A stretch of 64,000 bases of DNA from WHSW01 sp963828755. GTDB lineage: Bacteria > Actinomycetota > Thermoleophilia > Solirubrobacterales > 70-9. Where the stretch lies: contig CAWHFY010000003.1 in the NCBI GenBank assembly GCA_963828755.1, forward strand, positions 62,001-126,000, written 5' to 3'. Below are positions 1 to 8,651 of this stretch, in pieces (the stretch's first letter is position 1; every line of letters starts with the position of its first letter). Below the pieces are notes generated by a model, which saw nothing but the letters and a program-made list of their open reading frames with translations, had not been told where the DNA came from and did no database searches. A program made the position numbers and the translations under genes.

Positions 1-263
1 CGGCCCTGCACCTGTTCGCCGAGCCGTTCGCGGCGCTCGACGAGATCCGCCGGGTGCTGAAGCCCGGTGGGCGGATCGCGCTCATGACCTCGGTCCGCCG
101 CGAGCTCACCGTGCGCCCGCTGAAGCCGGTGCTCGAGCGGGCGAGCGGGATGCGGATCTTCGAGGGCGACGAGATCGCCACCGCGCTCGAGGGGCTCGGG
201 TTCACCGGCATCCACCGGCGGCTCTCGGGCCTGGTCCAGTTCGTCGGCGCGCGCCTCGCCTAG
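1..263 (+). CDS. SAM-dependent methyltransferase, C-terminal part (runs off the left edge)
   Basis: The frame is open from the window edge and ends at TAG 261-263, so about 87 C-terminal residues are visible. The stretch ALHLF...EIRRVLKPGGR is the hallmark of class I (methyltransferase type 11) enzymes just after the SAM-binding core: a predicted strand and helix, then the L-K-P-G-G turn. The tail contains the usual last strands (FTGIHRRLSGLVQFVGARLA). The substrate cannot be told from this fragment. A GTG at base 54 is not a credible start because the conserved motif begins upstream of it. The gene is followed within 10 bases by a 51-nt imperfect palindrome. Confidence 0.75.
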   Translation, partial: ALHLFAEPFAALDEIRRVLKPGGRIALMTSVRRELTVRPLKPVLERASGMRIFEGDEIATALEGLGFTGIHRRLSGLVQFVGARLA

Positions 264-269
264 CCCGCC

Positions 270-320
270 CGCCGACTTTCATCTGAACCACGCCAGAGGT
301 GGTCAGGATGAAACTCGGCG
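270..320. repeat. 51-nt imperfect palindrome, copy 1 (dispersed repeat)
   Basis: The element starts and ends with CGCCGA/TCGGCG and has arms built on TTTCATC...ACCAC and GGTGGTCAGGATGAAA around a short loop. A second 51-nt copy lies at 10796-10846. Its reverse complement differs from this copy at only 5 positions by eye. Here the element lies between two convergent genes and overlaps the stop codon (303-305) of the antiporter, so it could end transcription from both sides. There is no U-tract. The spacing and full-length conservation suggest a REP-like mobile or structural element. Its function is unknown. Confidence 0.6.
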
Positions 321-1490
321 CTCGGGCGCGAGCAGGCCGAGGGCGGTGATCGGGAAGACGAGGACGGTGACCAGGCCGGCGGCGATGAATCCCGCCGACG
401 TCGCAGCGTCGATCAGGCCGAGGTCCTGCCCGATCGCGGTCGCGGCGACGATGAACGGCAGCGACGTCGCCTGCAAGAGGCCGGCGGCGACCATCTTGCG
501 GCGCTCCAGTTGGCCGCGGTAGAGCAGCGCCGGGAGCCCGCGCGCGAACAACAGGGCGGCCACGAAGGCCGGGATCGAGGCGATCGCCGTGGTCGACGCG
601 AACAGCGCGTCGAGGTCGAACCGGACCCCGCTGGCGACGAAGAAGACGGGAATGAAGACGCCGAAGCCGACCGCGGCGAGCTTGCGCCGAAACTCGGGGT
701 GGGTCATCGCCTGGTCCATGTCGAGGTGGTTGAGAATCGCGCCGGCGGCGAACGCGCCGAGGATCAGCTCGAGCCCGAGCTGCTCGGCGAGCGCGACCAT
801 CCCGATCAGCAGGACGACGGCGCCGCGCACCCGGATCTGCGCGCTCGTGTCCTGCAGCTTCACCAGCGCGGCCGAGACGCGGCGCGAGCGCTCCGCCTGG
901 CGGACGCCGATCGCGACCGCGGCGATCGCGGCGACGAACAGGCCGATCAGGATCAGCTTTGCGCCGATTCCGGTCGACTCGCCCGAGAACAGCAGGGTCA
1001 GCAAGAGCACCGAGGCGAAGTCGGCGATCGACGAAGCGGCGATGACCAGCTGGCCGAATCGCGAGGACGACTCGCCCGAGTCCTGGAGCACCGGGACGAT
1101 CACGCCGAGCGAGGTCGAGGCGAGGATGATCGCGATCAGCAGCGGCTCATCGGCGATCCCGGCGAGGTCGAGCACCAGGCCCGCCACCACCGCGAGCCCG
1201 AGGGAGACCGCGAACCCGAGCCCCGCCGCGCGCAACAGCCGCCCCCGCAGCGCGGCGAGGTCGATCTCGAGCCCGGCGAGGAACAGCAGGAAGGCGAGCC
1301 CCACCAGGGCGAGGACCTCGACGGGCTCGTCCACCTCGACCCAGCCGAGCACGGCAGGGCCGATGAGGATGCCGAGCACGATCTCGAGCACGACCGACGG
1401 CAGCCGCAGACCGGGCACCAGCCCGAGCAGCATCGGCGCCGCGAATCCCGCCGCGACGACGATCAGCAGGTTCTCGAACGAGATCTCCAT
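303..1490 (-). CDS. Cation:proton antiporter, CPA2/Kef type
   Basis: A 395-residue polytopic membrane protein with 11-12 hydrophobic segments along its whole length, matching the Na+/H+ exchanger (CPA2, KefB/GerN-like) domain. Family features include the early LVPGLRLPSVVLEIVLG segment and the FLLFLAGLEIDL segment, with the acidic residues expected in the exchange pathway, and a later LGAFAAGAIL motif. No C-terminal TrkA-N or RCK domain is present, so it looks like the antiporter-only form. It would exchange Na+ or K+ for protons across the cytoplasmic membrane. The start codon (1488-1490) is preceded by GGGGCGGG and lies in one arm of a perfect 15-bp inverted repeat. The next gene upstream on this strand is a frameshifted lipoprotein. 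Confidence 0.85.
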   Translation of the reverse strand: MEISFENLLIVVAAGFAAPMLLGLVPGLRLPSVVLEIVLGILIGPAVLGWVEVDEPVEVLALVGLAFLLFLAGLEIDLAALRGRLLRAAGLGFAVSLGLAVVAGLVLDLAGIADEPLLIAIILASTSLGVIVPVLQDSGESSSRFGQLVIAASSIADFASVLLLTLLFSGESTGIGAKLILIGLFVAAIAAVAIGVRQAERSRRVSAALVKLQDTSAQIRVRGAVVLLIGMVALAEQLGLELILGAFAAGAILNHLDMDQAMTHPEFRRKLAAVGFGVFIPVFFVASGVRFDLDALFASTTAIASIPAFVAALLFARGLPALLYRGQLERRKMVAAGLLQATSLPFIVAATAIGQDLGLIDAATSAGFIAAGLVTVLVFPITALGLLAPERRVSS

Positions 1491-1522
1491 CCCGCCCCGT
1501 GTGTCGAGGCGGGATGGAGATC
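1482..1522 (-). promoter_or_regulatory. Perfect 15-bp hairpin covering the antiporter ribosome-binding site and start codon
   Basis: Bases 1482-1496 (GATCTCCATCCCGCC) and 1508-1522 (GGCGGGATGGAGATC) are exact reverse complements with an 11-nt loop. On the antiporter mRNA the 3' arm contains the GGCGGG ribosome-binding region and the ATG, so both would be sequestered when the hairpin is closed. This arrangement could give translational control (temperature, ion or trans-acting opening). It could also be a local fold-back artefact of assembly, since the neighbouring gene carries indels. The sequence match is certain; the regulatory role is inference. Confidence 0.5.
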
Positions 1523-1542
1523 GTTACGCGGGCAAGCTCAGG

Positions 1543-2272
1543 TCAGCCGGCGCACTGGTCGAGGCCGATCGCGGTGGCCTCCTTGCCGACGTCGGCGAAC
1601 GGGTCATCGCTGTCGCCGGCGGCGACCAGCGCCTGGTCGAGCTCCTTGTTGCCGGCGCTGCAGATCGCGTTGTCCTGCTCGAGGAACTCCGCCTCGGTCA
1701 GCAGCGCGCTGGACGCGCCAGCGGCGATCGAGCTCGTCCGTCATCGCGCTATCGGTCGCGTCCACCGACAACCGGCCCGAGCCCGGGCTCACCGCAGCCC
1801 GCATTCCTGCGAGCCGTAGGCGCGCGACAGCTGCGCCGCGCGGCGCAGCGCCGCCGGCGGCCCGCGGTCGACGACCCCGACCGGGTCGGCGCGGATCTCG
1901 TCGATCCCGTCCTCGGTCGCGGCGACGATCGCCTCGACCGCCTCGCTCGTCGCCCTTCGGAGCGCCGAGCGCCCGGATCGCGCGCACCTCGGCCTCGAGC
2001 GCCGGGATCGCGACCCCGATCACCACCCGCTTCACCTCCGCCGGCGGCGGATCGGACCTGCCGCCGATCAGGTCGTCGCCGGCGGCCTCGATCCGCGCGT
2101 TGGTCGACGCGCAGATCCGGTCGGCCTCACGCAGGAACTGGACCTTGGCGATCGGCCGAGAGACACCGGCCGCGTACGTGGTGTCGCCGTCATCGCCGCC
2201 GCAGCCGGACAACGCCACGGCCGCGAGAACCGCGGCCGCAGCGATCGCCGCTCGCCGCTCGCCGCTCGTCAT
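1543..2272 (-). pseudogene. Secreted lipoprotein, frameshifted (hypothetical)
   Basis: The N-terminus is a clear lipoprotein signal: a short basic start, a hydrophobic stretch and the lipobox LSGC followed by GGDDGD. The mature part reads FLREADRICASTNARIEAAG and then runs to about base 1950, where the coding frame changes. The continuation EAVEAIVAATEDGIDEIRAD is in another frame and ends in a stop at 1789. A further segment with the same flavour (FLEQDNAICSAGNKELDQAL) is encoded in a third frame and stops at 1543. The two E-x(2)-D-x-I-C-x(3)-N units resemble each other and may be two halves of one protein or two adjacent genes. No enzymatic motif is visible. At least two indels separate the pieces; sequencing error is as likely as real decay. 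Confidence 0.6.
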
Positions 2273-2311
2273 TCGAGTGAACCTCGATCGAGCGGCGAAC
2301 GACGAGTAACG

Positions 2312-3493
2312 TCAGACCCTCTGAATCAGCGTGCCGGTCCCGAGCCCGCCGCCGCAGCACATGGTGACCAGCCCGGTCTCCTTGTCGGTGCGCTCGAGCT
2401 CGTGGAGCAGCGTCGTCATCAGCCGCGCGCCGGTGGAGCCGAGCGGGTGACCGAGCGCGATCGCGCCGCCGTTGACGTTGACGCGGTCCATGTCGGGCTC
2501 GAGCTCGCGACGCCAGGCGGCGAGCACCGAGGCGAAGGCCTCGTTGACCTCGATCAGGTCGATGTCGTCGATCTTCATCCCGTTGCGCTCGAGGATCTTC
2601 CGGGTCGCGGGGATCGGGCCGGTGAGCATGATCACCGGGTCGACGCCGACCGTGGTCTGGTCGACGATCCGCGCCCGCGGCGTCAGCCCGAGAGCGTCGG
2701 CCTTCTCGCGGGTCATGAGCAGGACCGCGGCGGCCCCGTCGGAGACCTGCGACGAGTTCCCGGCGGTCACCTTGCCGTCCTCCTTGAACACCGTCTTCAG
2801 CTGCGACAGCGCCTCGAGGTTGGTGTCGGGGCGGATGCCCTGGTCGGTGGTGTAGGTGTCGCCGTTGACCTGGAAGGGGACGATCTCGCGATCGAAGCGG
2901 CCCTCCTCGGTGGCCTTCGCCGCCAGCTGGTGGGAGCGAACGCCGATCTCGTCGAGCTCCGAGCGCGGGATCTCCCACTGGTCGGCGATCATCTCGGCCG
3001 AGATCCCCTGCGGGACCAGGTTGTAGCGCTCCATCAGCTCGGGCGAGAACGCGAACCCGTGCTCCTTCTGCACCTCCATCGAATCGGCGAAGGAGATGTG
3101 GCCCATGTGCTCGACGCCCCCGCCGATCGCGACGTCGTGCACGCCCGACGCGATCAGCGCCGCGGCGAAGTTGATCGCCTGCTGGGCGGAACCGCACTGG
3201 CGGTCGACGGTGGTCGCCGGGGTCTCGATCGGCAGCCCGGCCTCGAGCCAGGCGTTGCGGCCGATGTTGAGCGCCTGCTCGCCGAACTGCTGCACGCAGC
3301 CCGCGACGACGTCCTCGACCTCGGCCGGGTCGATCCCGGCGCGGTCGATCACCTCGTTGTAGGTGCGCGCCAGCAGGGTCGACGGGTGGACGTCCTTGTA
3401 GTAGCCCTTCTCCGGATGGCCGCGGCCGACCGGCGTGCGGACGGCCTCGACGATCACGACCTCGCGTCCTGAGAACTTCCCGTTAGCGGCCAT
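2312..3493 (-). CDS. Acetyl-CoA acetyltransferase / thiolase
   Basis: A full-length thiolase of about 393 residues that would cleave or form 3-ketoacyl-CoA with CoA in fatty acid degradation. The nucleophilic cysteine is in VDRQCGSAQQ near residue 90. The C-terminal signatures are NEAFASVLAAW, GGAIALGHPLGSTGAR with the catalytic His, and CCGGGLGTG with the second catalytic Cys. The start at 3493 (MAANGKF) is fixed by GGAGG placed 7 bases upstream; the open frame extends further but with no ribosome-binding site. Nearby 3-hydroxyacyl-CoA dehydrogenase (4448-5275) performs the preceding beta-oxidation step, although it is on the other strand. Whether the enzyme is degradative (FadA-like) or biosynthetic is not decided by sequence. 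Confidence 0.92.
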   Translation of the reverse strand: MAANGKFSGREVVIVEAVRTPVGRGHPEKGYYKDVHPSTLLARTYNEVIDRAGIDPAEVEDVVAGCVQQFGEQALNIGRNAWLEAGLPIETPATTVDRQCGSAQQAINFAAALIASGVHDVAIGGGVEHMGHISFADSMEVQKEHGFAFSPELMERYNLVPQGISAEMIADQWEIPRSELDEIGVRSHQLAAKATEEGRFDREIVPFQVNGDTYTTDQGIRPDTNLEALSQLKTVFKEDGKVTAGNSSQVSDGAAAVLLMTREKADALGLTPRARIVDQTTVGVDPVIMLTGPIPATRKILERNGMKIDDIDLIEVNEAFASVLAAWRRELEPDMDRVNVNGGAIALGHPLGSTGARLMTTLLHELERTDKETGLVTMCCGGGLGTGTLIQRV

Positions 3494-3558
3494 CAGCTTT
3501 CCTCCAAAGTTCGTCCGACAGTCAGTTTCATGATGGAACTCAAGTCTAACGCCCTCGC

Positions 3559-4420
3559 CTAGCCCCGCGTCGCCTCGGACTCGGTGACCCCGGGCGGCGT
3601 CCAACCCGGCCCGCGGAAGACGACGCCGAGCTTGTCGCGCCAGCGCTCGGCGCGCCTGATGTCGTGCCACATCGCGATGTACTCGTGGAAGGCGACCCTG
3701 ATCGGGCGATACGTGCGCAGTTGTGTGGTGAGGCCGTAGCGGACGCGCTCGCCCTCGGGTTCGTAGGTGCCGAACGCTCGGTCCCAGATGATCAGGATGC
3801 CGCCGTAGTTGCGGTCAAGGTATTGCTCGTTGACGCCGTGGTGGACGCGGTGATGCGACGGCGTGTTGAAGATCGCCTCGAACCAGCGCGGCAGCTTGCG
3901 GATCTTCTCGGTGTGAATCCAGAACTGGTAGATCAGCGACCACGCCTGGGCGAGCAGCACCATCCACGGCTCGAACCCGACCGCCGGCATCCAGAGCCAG
4001 AACGGGAAGTAGGTCATCGGCACCCAGGTCTGGCGCAGCGCGGTCGAGAGGTTGTAGTGCTCGCTGGAGTGGTGGACGACGTGGCTCGCCCAGAAGGCGC
4101 GGCTCTCATGCGAGATCCGGTGAAACCAGTAGTAGGAGAAGTCGTCGGCGAAGAAGAGCAGCACCCAGACCCACCAGTCGTCCGGGCTGAGGCGCAGCGG
4201 GGTCAGCTCGTAGATGCCGACGTAGGCGGCGAGGACCACGAACTTCCAGCCCGACGTTGATGACGACGTTGCCGAGCCCCATCGTCAGGCTCGTGCGCGT
4301 GTCGCGCGCCTCGTAGCCGATCAGACCCTCGTTCTCGGCCCGGACCTGGCGGAACGACAGGTACTCGAGCACCAGCAGTAAGACGAAGAAGGGGATCGCG
4401 TAGTACAGGACCTCGGCCAT
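3559..4420 (-). CDS. Sterol desaturase / fatty acid hydroxylase family membrane protein (one frameshift)
   Basis: A membrane di-iron enzyme of the fatty acid hydroxylase superfamily. The histidine clusters that bind the two irons are all present: HRISH, HVVHHSSEHYN and HRVHHGVNEQYLDRNYGG. Several hydrophobic helices surround them, starting with LYYAIPFFVLLLVLEYL right after the start at 4420. The frame breaks near 4250, where one extra G turns a GGC into GGGC; removing it joins NVVINVG to WKFVVLAAYVGIYEL. The likely reaction is O2-dependent hydroxylation or desaturation of a lipid. The substrate is unknown. It is divergently arranged with the 3-hydroxyacyl-CoA dehydrogenase, whose start is 28 bases away, so the two share a promoter region. 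Confidence 0.85.
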
Positions 4421-4447
4421 GCGCCGCGTGATAGTAACCGTCGGGCG

Positions 4448-5275
4448 ATGGGGAGTTCAGAGGGATACGCGCGACCCGCGATCGCCGGCAGCGGCACGAT
4501 CGCGTGCGGCCTCGCCGCCTGCGCGACGCAGACGGCGGAGGTGAAGTTGCTCGCCCGCAGCGACGCTTCCGCGTGGCGGGCCGAGGAGAAGGCGCAGGCG
4601 GAGGCGCGCAAGCTCGACCGCGGCATGCCGGAGCGGATCAAGGTGACCACCGACCCGACCACGCTCGCCGAGTGCGACGTGGTCGTCGAGGCGATCGCTG
4701 AGGATCCCGACGCGAAGGCCGAGCTGCTGGCGATCCTGGTCGCGGCGGCGCCCAACGCGGACCTGGCGACGACGACGTCGTCGCTACCGGTCGGCGCGCT
4801 CGGCGAGGCAGCCGGGGCGAGCGAGCGCTTCTACGGCCTCCACGTCTTCAATCCGGTCGCGCGCATGGAGCTGGTCGAGCTCTGCCTGCCGGCCGGGCTC
4901 GCGCCCGAGGTCGGCGAGCGCGCGCGGGCGTGGTGTGCTGCGATCGGCAAGACGGCGGTCGAGGTTCCCGACCTGACCGCGTTCGTCGTCAACCGGCTGC
5001 TGTTCCCGTACCTGTTCGAGGCGGTGCGGCTGATGGAGTCGACCGGAATGCACGCGAGCGATGTCGACGCCTGCATGACGCTCGGTGCGGGGCACCCGAT
5101 GGGCCCGCTGCGCCTGCTCGACTTCGTCGGCCTCGACGTCGCCGCGGCGATCGGCGACAGCCTCGACCGCCACGGCGCGGGCAGCGGCGCCGACCACGTC
5201 CCCAAGCTGATCACCGAGATGATCGCGGCCGGCAAGCTCGGCCGAAAGTCGGGAGCGGGCTTCTACGAGTACTGA
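4448..5275 (+). CDS. 3-hydroxyacyl-CoA dehydrogenase
   Basis: A 275-residue NAD-dependent 3-hydroxyacyl-CoA (or 3-hydroxybutyryl-CoA) dehydrogenase. The N-terminal Rossmann fold contains AIAGSGTIACGLA, slightly unusual for G-x-G-x-x-G because Ala replaces the last Gly. The catalytic His lies in FYGLHVFNPVARMELVEL, and the C-terminal domain carries NRLLFPYLFEA, GAGHPMGPLRLLDFVGLD and the terminal GRKSGAGFYEY. The length matches stand-alone HAD proteins rather than FadB fusions. It oxidises 3-hydroxyacyl-CoA to 3-ketoacyl-CoA, the substrate of the thiolase encoded at 2312-3493. The sequence before the Rossmann strand is short and the start is accepted as ATG 4448. Confidence 0.9.
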   Translation: MGSSEGYARPAIAGSGTIACGLAACATQTAEVKLLARSDASAWRAEEKAQAEARKLDRGMPERIKVTTDPTTLAECDVVVEAIAEDPDAKAELLAILVAAAPNADLATTTSSLPVGALGEAAGASERFYGLHVFNPVARMELVELCLPAGLAPEVGERARAWCAAIGKTAVEVPDLTAFVVNRLLFPYLFEAVRLMESTGMHASDVDACMTLGAGHPMGPLRLLDFVGLDVAAAIGDSLDRHGAGSGADHVPKLITEMIAAGKLGRKSGAGFYEY

Positions 5276-5305
5276 GCCGCGCTCGCCGCGGCGCAGCGCC
5301 TTGCT

Positions 5306-5569
5306 CTAGGCCGCCTGGCGGCGCTTCGGCGCCGTCGGCTCACGGTGGGTGCCGCAGAGGTCCCAGACGACCTCCGCCTCGGAAACGCCCTGGCGGCGGG
5401 CCTCCTCGGCCACGCTCTCCCACGGCAGCTGCGCGTCCGGGAGCTCGTCCCAGCGCGCCAGCTCCATCGCCTCCAGCGCCCCCCTCAATGCCGGTCCCAG
5501 ATGCTCCTCCGCGCCCAGCATCGCCCGCAAGACCTCGAGCTGCTTATCGGTGAGCTTGATGACCCACAT
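5306..5569 (-). CDS. Small hypothetical protein
   Basis: An 87-residue soluble protein starting MWVIKLTDKQLEVLRAMLG and preceded by GGGGTAGGAA. It is mostly helical in appearance, acidic in the middle, and ends in a basic tail (PKRRQAA). No known motif is recognised. A single Cys occurs in VVWDLCGTHR. It sits between the 3' end of the dehydrogenase gene and the CNNM/CorC gene, on the same strand as the latter. The good ribosome-binding site and ordinary codon use support a real gene. Function is unknown. Confidence 0.6.
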   Translation of the reverse strand: MWVIKLTDKQLEVLRAMLGAEEHLGPALRGALEAMELARWDELPDAQLPWESVAEEARRQGVSEAEVVWDLCGTHREPTAPKRRQAA

Positions 5570-5648
5570 TTCCTACCCCTGGGTCGCTGACTTGGACCAT
5601 GTGGACGCTATGGCGCCCCACGGACGGAAGCGGGTGCCCGAATCGCCG

Positions 5649-6977
5649 CTAGGAGCGATCTTCGGTGGCCGACTCCGGCGCCAGGGCGCGGTGCTCGGCG
5701 GTCACCGGGTGGATCCGGATCGCGATGATCCGATTGTCGCGCACCGACTCGACCCGGAGCTCGTAGCCGTCGGCGCGGACCTTGTCGCCGCGCTTCGGCA
5801 GGCGCCCGAGCTCGGAAAAGACGTAGCCGCCGATCGAGTTGAAGGCGTCGGAGTCGACCGGGAGCTGGATCCCGGCGTCCTCGAGGTCGCCGAGCGGGAC
5901 GTGGCCGCGCACGTACCAGTCGCCGTCGGTGAGCCGGCGCAGCGAGGTGGCGCGGGCGTCGGTCTCGTCCTCGATCTCGCCGACGACCTCCTCGAGGATG
6001 TCCTCGATGGTCACGATCCCGACCGTGCGCCCGTACTCGTCGGAGACGATCCCGATCGAGGAGCGCTGGCGCTGCAGCTCGGCGAGCAGATCGTCGAGCG
6101 GCTTCGTCTCGGGAAAGACCGGCACGTCCCGCACCGCCGGCTCGAGCGAGGCGTCGCCGCCGGCGTTCAGGTACAGGCGGATGAGACTGTTGTTGTGGAG
6201 GATCCCGCGGACCTTGTCGGGGTTGTCGTCCTCCACCACGACGAGGCGGGTATGGCCGGAGGAGACGCAACGGCGCAGCCCCTCCTCGACCGTCTCGTCG
6301 GCGTTCACGGTGACCACGGCCGGGATCGGCGTCATCACCTCGCGGGCCTGCTGCTCGTGCAGGTGAAAGACGCCGCCGAGCATCACGGCCTCGCCCGGGT
6401 CGAGGCTGCCGCCCTTGGCGGAGGTCTGGATGATCTCCTTGAGGTCCGCCGAGGTGTGCTTCTCGCCGAGGTCGTGAGGGTCGACGCCGAACAGGCGGAC
6501 GATCGCGTTCGACGCCTTGTTGAGCGCCCAGATGAACGGCTTGCTGATCGCCGTGAAGGTGTTGAGCGGCCGCGACAGGGCGCGGGCAACGCCCTCGGCG
6601 CGCGTGATCGCCAGCATCTTCGGCACCTGCTCGCCGATCGTGATGTGCAGCGAGGTGGCGACCACGAAGGAGATCGCGAACGCGGTGATGGTCGCGCCGG
6701 TCCCATCGCCGAGCGCCGGCTCGATCAGCTGCGCGATCGCGGGCTCGCCGAGGAAGCCGATCCCGATCGAGGCCAGGGTGATCCCGAACTGGCAGGAGGC
6801 CAGCGACTCGTCGATCTTGTCGAGCTGCTCGAGCGCCTCCTCCGCGCCGGACTCGCCCTCCTTCGCGAGCGCCTCGATCCGTCCCTTGCGGGTCCGCACG
6901 AGCGCGAACTCGGCAGCCACGAAGAGCCCGTTGAGGAGCACGAGCAGGACGAGCAGGGCGAGGAAGAGCGCCGTCAC
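5649..6977 (-). CDS. CNNM/CorC family (hemolysin C-like) transmembrane CBS protein
   Basis: A 442-residue protein with the full CNNM/CorC architecture. The N-terminal DUF21 domain has about four membrane segments (residues 1-150; LFVAAEFALVRTRKGRIE is diagnostic). Two CBS domains follow at about 205-330, with MTPIPAVVTV and VSDEYGRTVGIVTIEDILEE. The C-terminal CorC/HlyC domain at about 345-425 includes FNSIGGYVFSELGRLPKRGD. Family members are implicated in Mg2+/Co2+ efflux or Mg2+ homeostasis; the old hemolysin name is probably misleading. No partner gene is adjacent. The gene starts at the left side of a 198-base divergent spacer shared with the decarboxylase operon. Confidence 0.9.
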   Translation of the reverse strand: MTALFLALLVLLVLLNGLFVAAEFALVRTRKGRIEALAKEGESGAEEALEQLDKIDESLASCQFGITLASIGIGFLGEPAIAQLIEPALGDGTGATITAFAISFVVATSLHITIGEQVPKMLAITRAEGVARALSRPLNTFTAISKPFIWALNKASNAIVRLFGVDPHDLGEKHTSADLKEIIQTSAKGGSLDPGEAVMLGGVFHLHEQQAREVMTPIPAVVTVNADETVEEGLRRCVSSGHTRLVVVEDDNPDKVRGILHNNSLIRLYLNAGGDASLEPAVRDVPVFPETKPLDDLLAELQRQRSSIGIVSDEYGRTVGIVTIEDILEEVVGEIEDETDARATSLRRLTDGDWYVRGHVPLGDLEDAGIQLPVDSDAFNSIGGYVFSELGRLPKRGDKVRADGYELRVESVRDNRIIAIRIHPVTAEHRALAPESATEDRS

Positions 6978-7175
6978 CGCTGATCAGGGTGGGGCCGTGA
7001 TTGCGGCCGCGTACTTCGGGGGAGGTCGTCGTCCATGGAGGACGAGCGAACGGTAGCAGCGGCGGTGGCTAACGTCGCTTGCCGCTTCCGCCGTCGTTTG
7101 GCCGGACTCGGGCGCGCCGCCGTTTGGCGTCCGCCGGCGCTTCACCGGCGCCGAGCCCGGGATAACGTCCTCTGC

Positions 7176-8651
7176 GTGGATCAGGACCAGACTCCGTACC
7201 TCGACGCGCTGATCGCTTACGCCGATCGCAATCCTGGGCGCTTCCACGTGCCGGGGCACAAGGGCGGGCCGGGAGCCGATCCCGCCCTCCGTGAGGCGAT
7301 CGGCGAGCCGGCCCTGCGCCTCGACGTCCCCGCGGGGATCGAGGGGATCGACATCGGCCCGGATCCAGCGCGGGCGCCCTTCCAGCTCGCCCAGCGGCTC
7401 GCCGCCGACGCCTGGGGCGCGCGGCGCAGCTGGTTCCTGGTCAACGGCGCCTCCGGCGGCAACCACGCAATCTGCCTCGCGCTCGCGCACCGCGGCGACC
7501 GCGTCGTCGTCCAGCGCAACGTGCACTCGTCGATCATCGACGGGCTGATCCTCTCCGGGATGCGACCGCGGTTCGTGGCTCCCGAGCTCGACCCCGAGCT
7601 CGGTATCGCCCACTGCCTCACACCCGACTCGCTCGCCGCAGCGCTCGACGAGGCACCCGACGCCGTCGCCGCGATGATCGTCACGCCCACCTACTTCGGC
7701 GCCGTCGCCGACGTCGCAGCGCTGGCCGAGGTCGCGCACGCGCACGGGCTCCCGCTGATCGCCGACGAGGCCTGGGGATCGCACCTGCACTTCTCCTCGG
7801 CGATGCCGACCGCGGCGCTCGAGTGCGGTGCCGACGTGGTCCTCTCCTCGACCCACAAGATCTCCGGCTCGCTGACCCAGTCGGCGGTCCTGCACGTCGG
7901 CGATTGCGGCGACCGGATCGACGACCGGATCCTCGACCGCGCCGTCACCCTGGTCGAGTCGACGAGCCCGAACGCGCTGCTCACCGCGTCCCTCGACGCA
8001 ACCCGCCGCCAAGCCGCGGTCCACGGCGAGGAGCTGCTCGCCGAGACGGCCGCGTCGCTGGCCGAGCTGCGTCAACGGATCCGAGAGATCCCGGGCCTCG
8101 ACGTGCTCGACGACCGGATCGTCGGCCGCGCCGGGGTGCACGCATACGATCCGACCCGGCTCGTCGTCGACGTCCGCGGCCTCGGCGCCACCGGCCACCG
8201 GATCGCCCGGATCATGCGCGAGCAGGACGACATCAACCTCGAGCTCTTCTCCGAGAACGTGATCGTCGCCGTGTTCGGGATTGGCGAGCGCGCGGCGCGC
8301 ACCGGGGAGCGGCTGGTCGAGGCGCTCGAGCACGCCGGCGAGCGGATCGGCGAGGAGGACGAGGAGGAACAGCTGCCGCCGTTCGCCGAGCCGCCGCCGT
8401 GGGGCCCGACCGAACTCAGCCCGCGCGAGGCGTTTCTCATCGGCCAGGAGGTGGTCGCGTTCGACGAGGCCGAGGGACGAATCGCCGCCGAGTCGCTGGC
8501 CGCCTACCCGCCCGGGGTCCCAAACGTGCTTCCTGGCGAGCGGCTCACCCGCCCGACGCTCGACTACATCGCCGACTCGGTCGCCCACGGCGGCCTCGTG
8601 CGCGGCGCGTCGGACCGCACGCTGAAGACGATCCGAGTCGTGGCGGCATGA
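7176..8651 (+). CDS. Orn/Lys/Arg decarboxylase family PLP enzyme (probable arginine decarboxylase)
   Basis: A 491-residue fold-type I PLP enzyme of the Orn/Lys/Arg decarboxylase group. It begins with the family signature PGRFHVPGHKGGPGADP near residue 25. WFLVNGASGGNHA forms the cofactor phosphate site, IADEAWGSHLHF holds the Asp that binds the pyridine ring, and SSTHKISGSLTQ holds the Schiff-base Lys. The C-terminal part (VPNVLPGERLT) is typical of this family. GTG 7176 is chosen because upstream codons lack family similarity. Decarboxylation of arginine, lysine or ornithine is possible. The next two genes, overlapping by 4 bases and then 3 bases apart, act on guanidino and carbamoyl groups, which favours arginine to agmatine. 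Confidence 0.85.
   Translation: MDQDQTPYLDALIAYADRNPGRFHVPGHKGGPGADPALREAIGEPALRLDVPAGIEGIDIGPDPARAPFQLAQRLAADAWGARRSWFLVNGASGGNHAICLALAHRGDRVVVQRNVHSSIIDGLILSGMRPRFVAPELDPELGIAHCLTPDSLAAALDEAPDAVAAMIVTPTYFGAVADVAALAEVAHAHGLPLIADEAWGSHLHFSSAMPTAALECGADVVLSSTHKISGSLTQSAVLHVGDCGDRIDDRILDRAVTLVESTSPNALLTASLDATRRQAAVHGEELLAETAASLAELRQRIREIPGLDVLDDRIVGRAGVHAYDPTRLVVDVRGLGATGHRIARIMREQDDINLELFSENVIVAVFGIGERAARTGERLVEALEHAGERIGEEDEEEQLPPFAEPPPWGPTELSPREAFLIGQEVVAFDEAEGRIAAESLAAYPPGVPNVLPGERLTRPTLDYIADSVAHGGLVRGASDRTLKTIRVVAA

Noticed and set aside
510..2309. Very long open frames on the plus strand antisense to the antiporter and lipoprotein genes
   Set aside because: They are rich in Arg, Asp, Gly and Pro with no recognisable motif, and mirror high-GC third-position bias of the real minus-strand genes.
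6978..7175. An N-terminal extension of the decarboxylase from base 7035
   Set aside because: The extra residues are Arg-rich without family similarity; the conserved start of the family fits GTG 7176.
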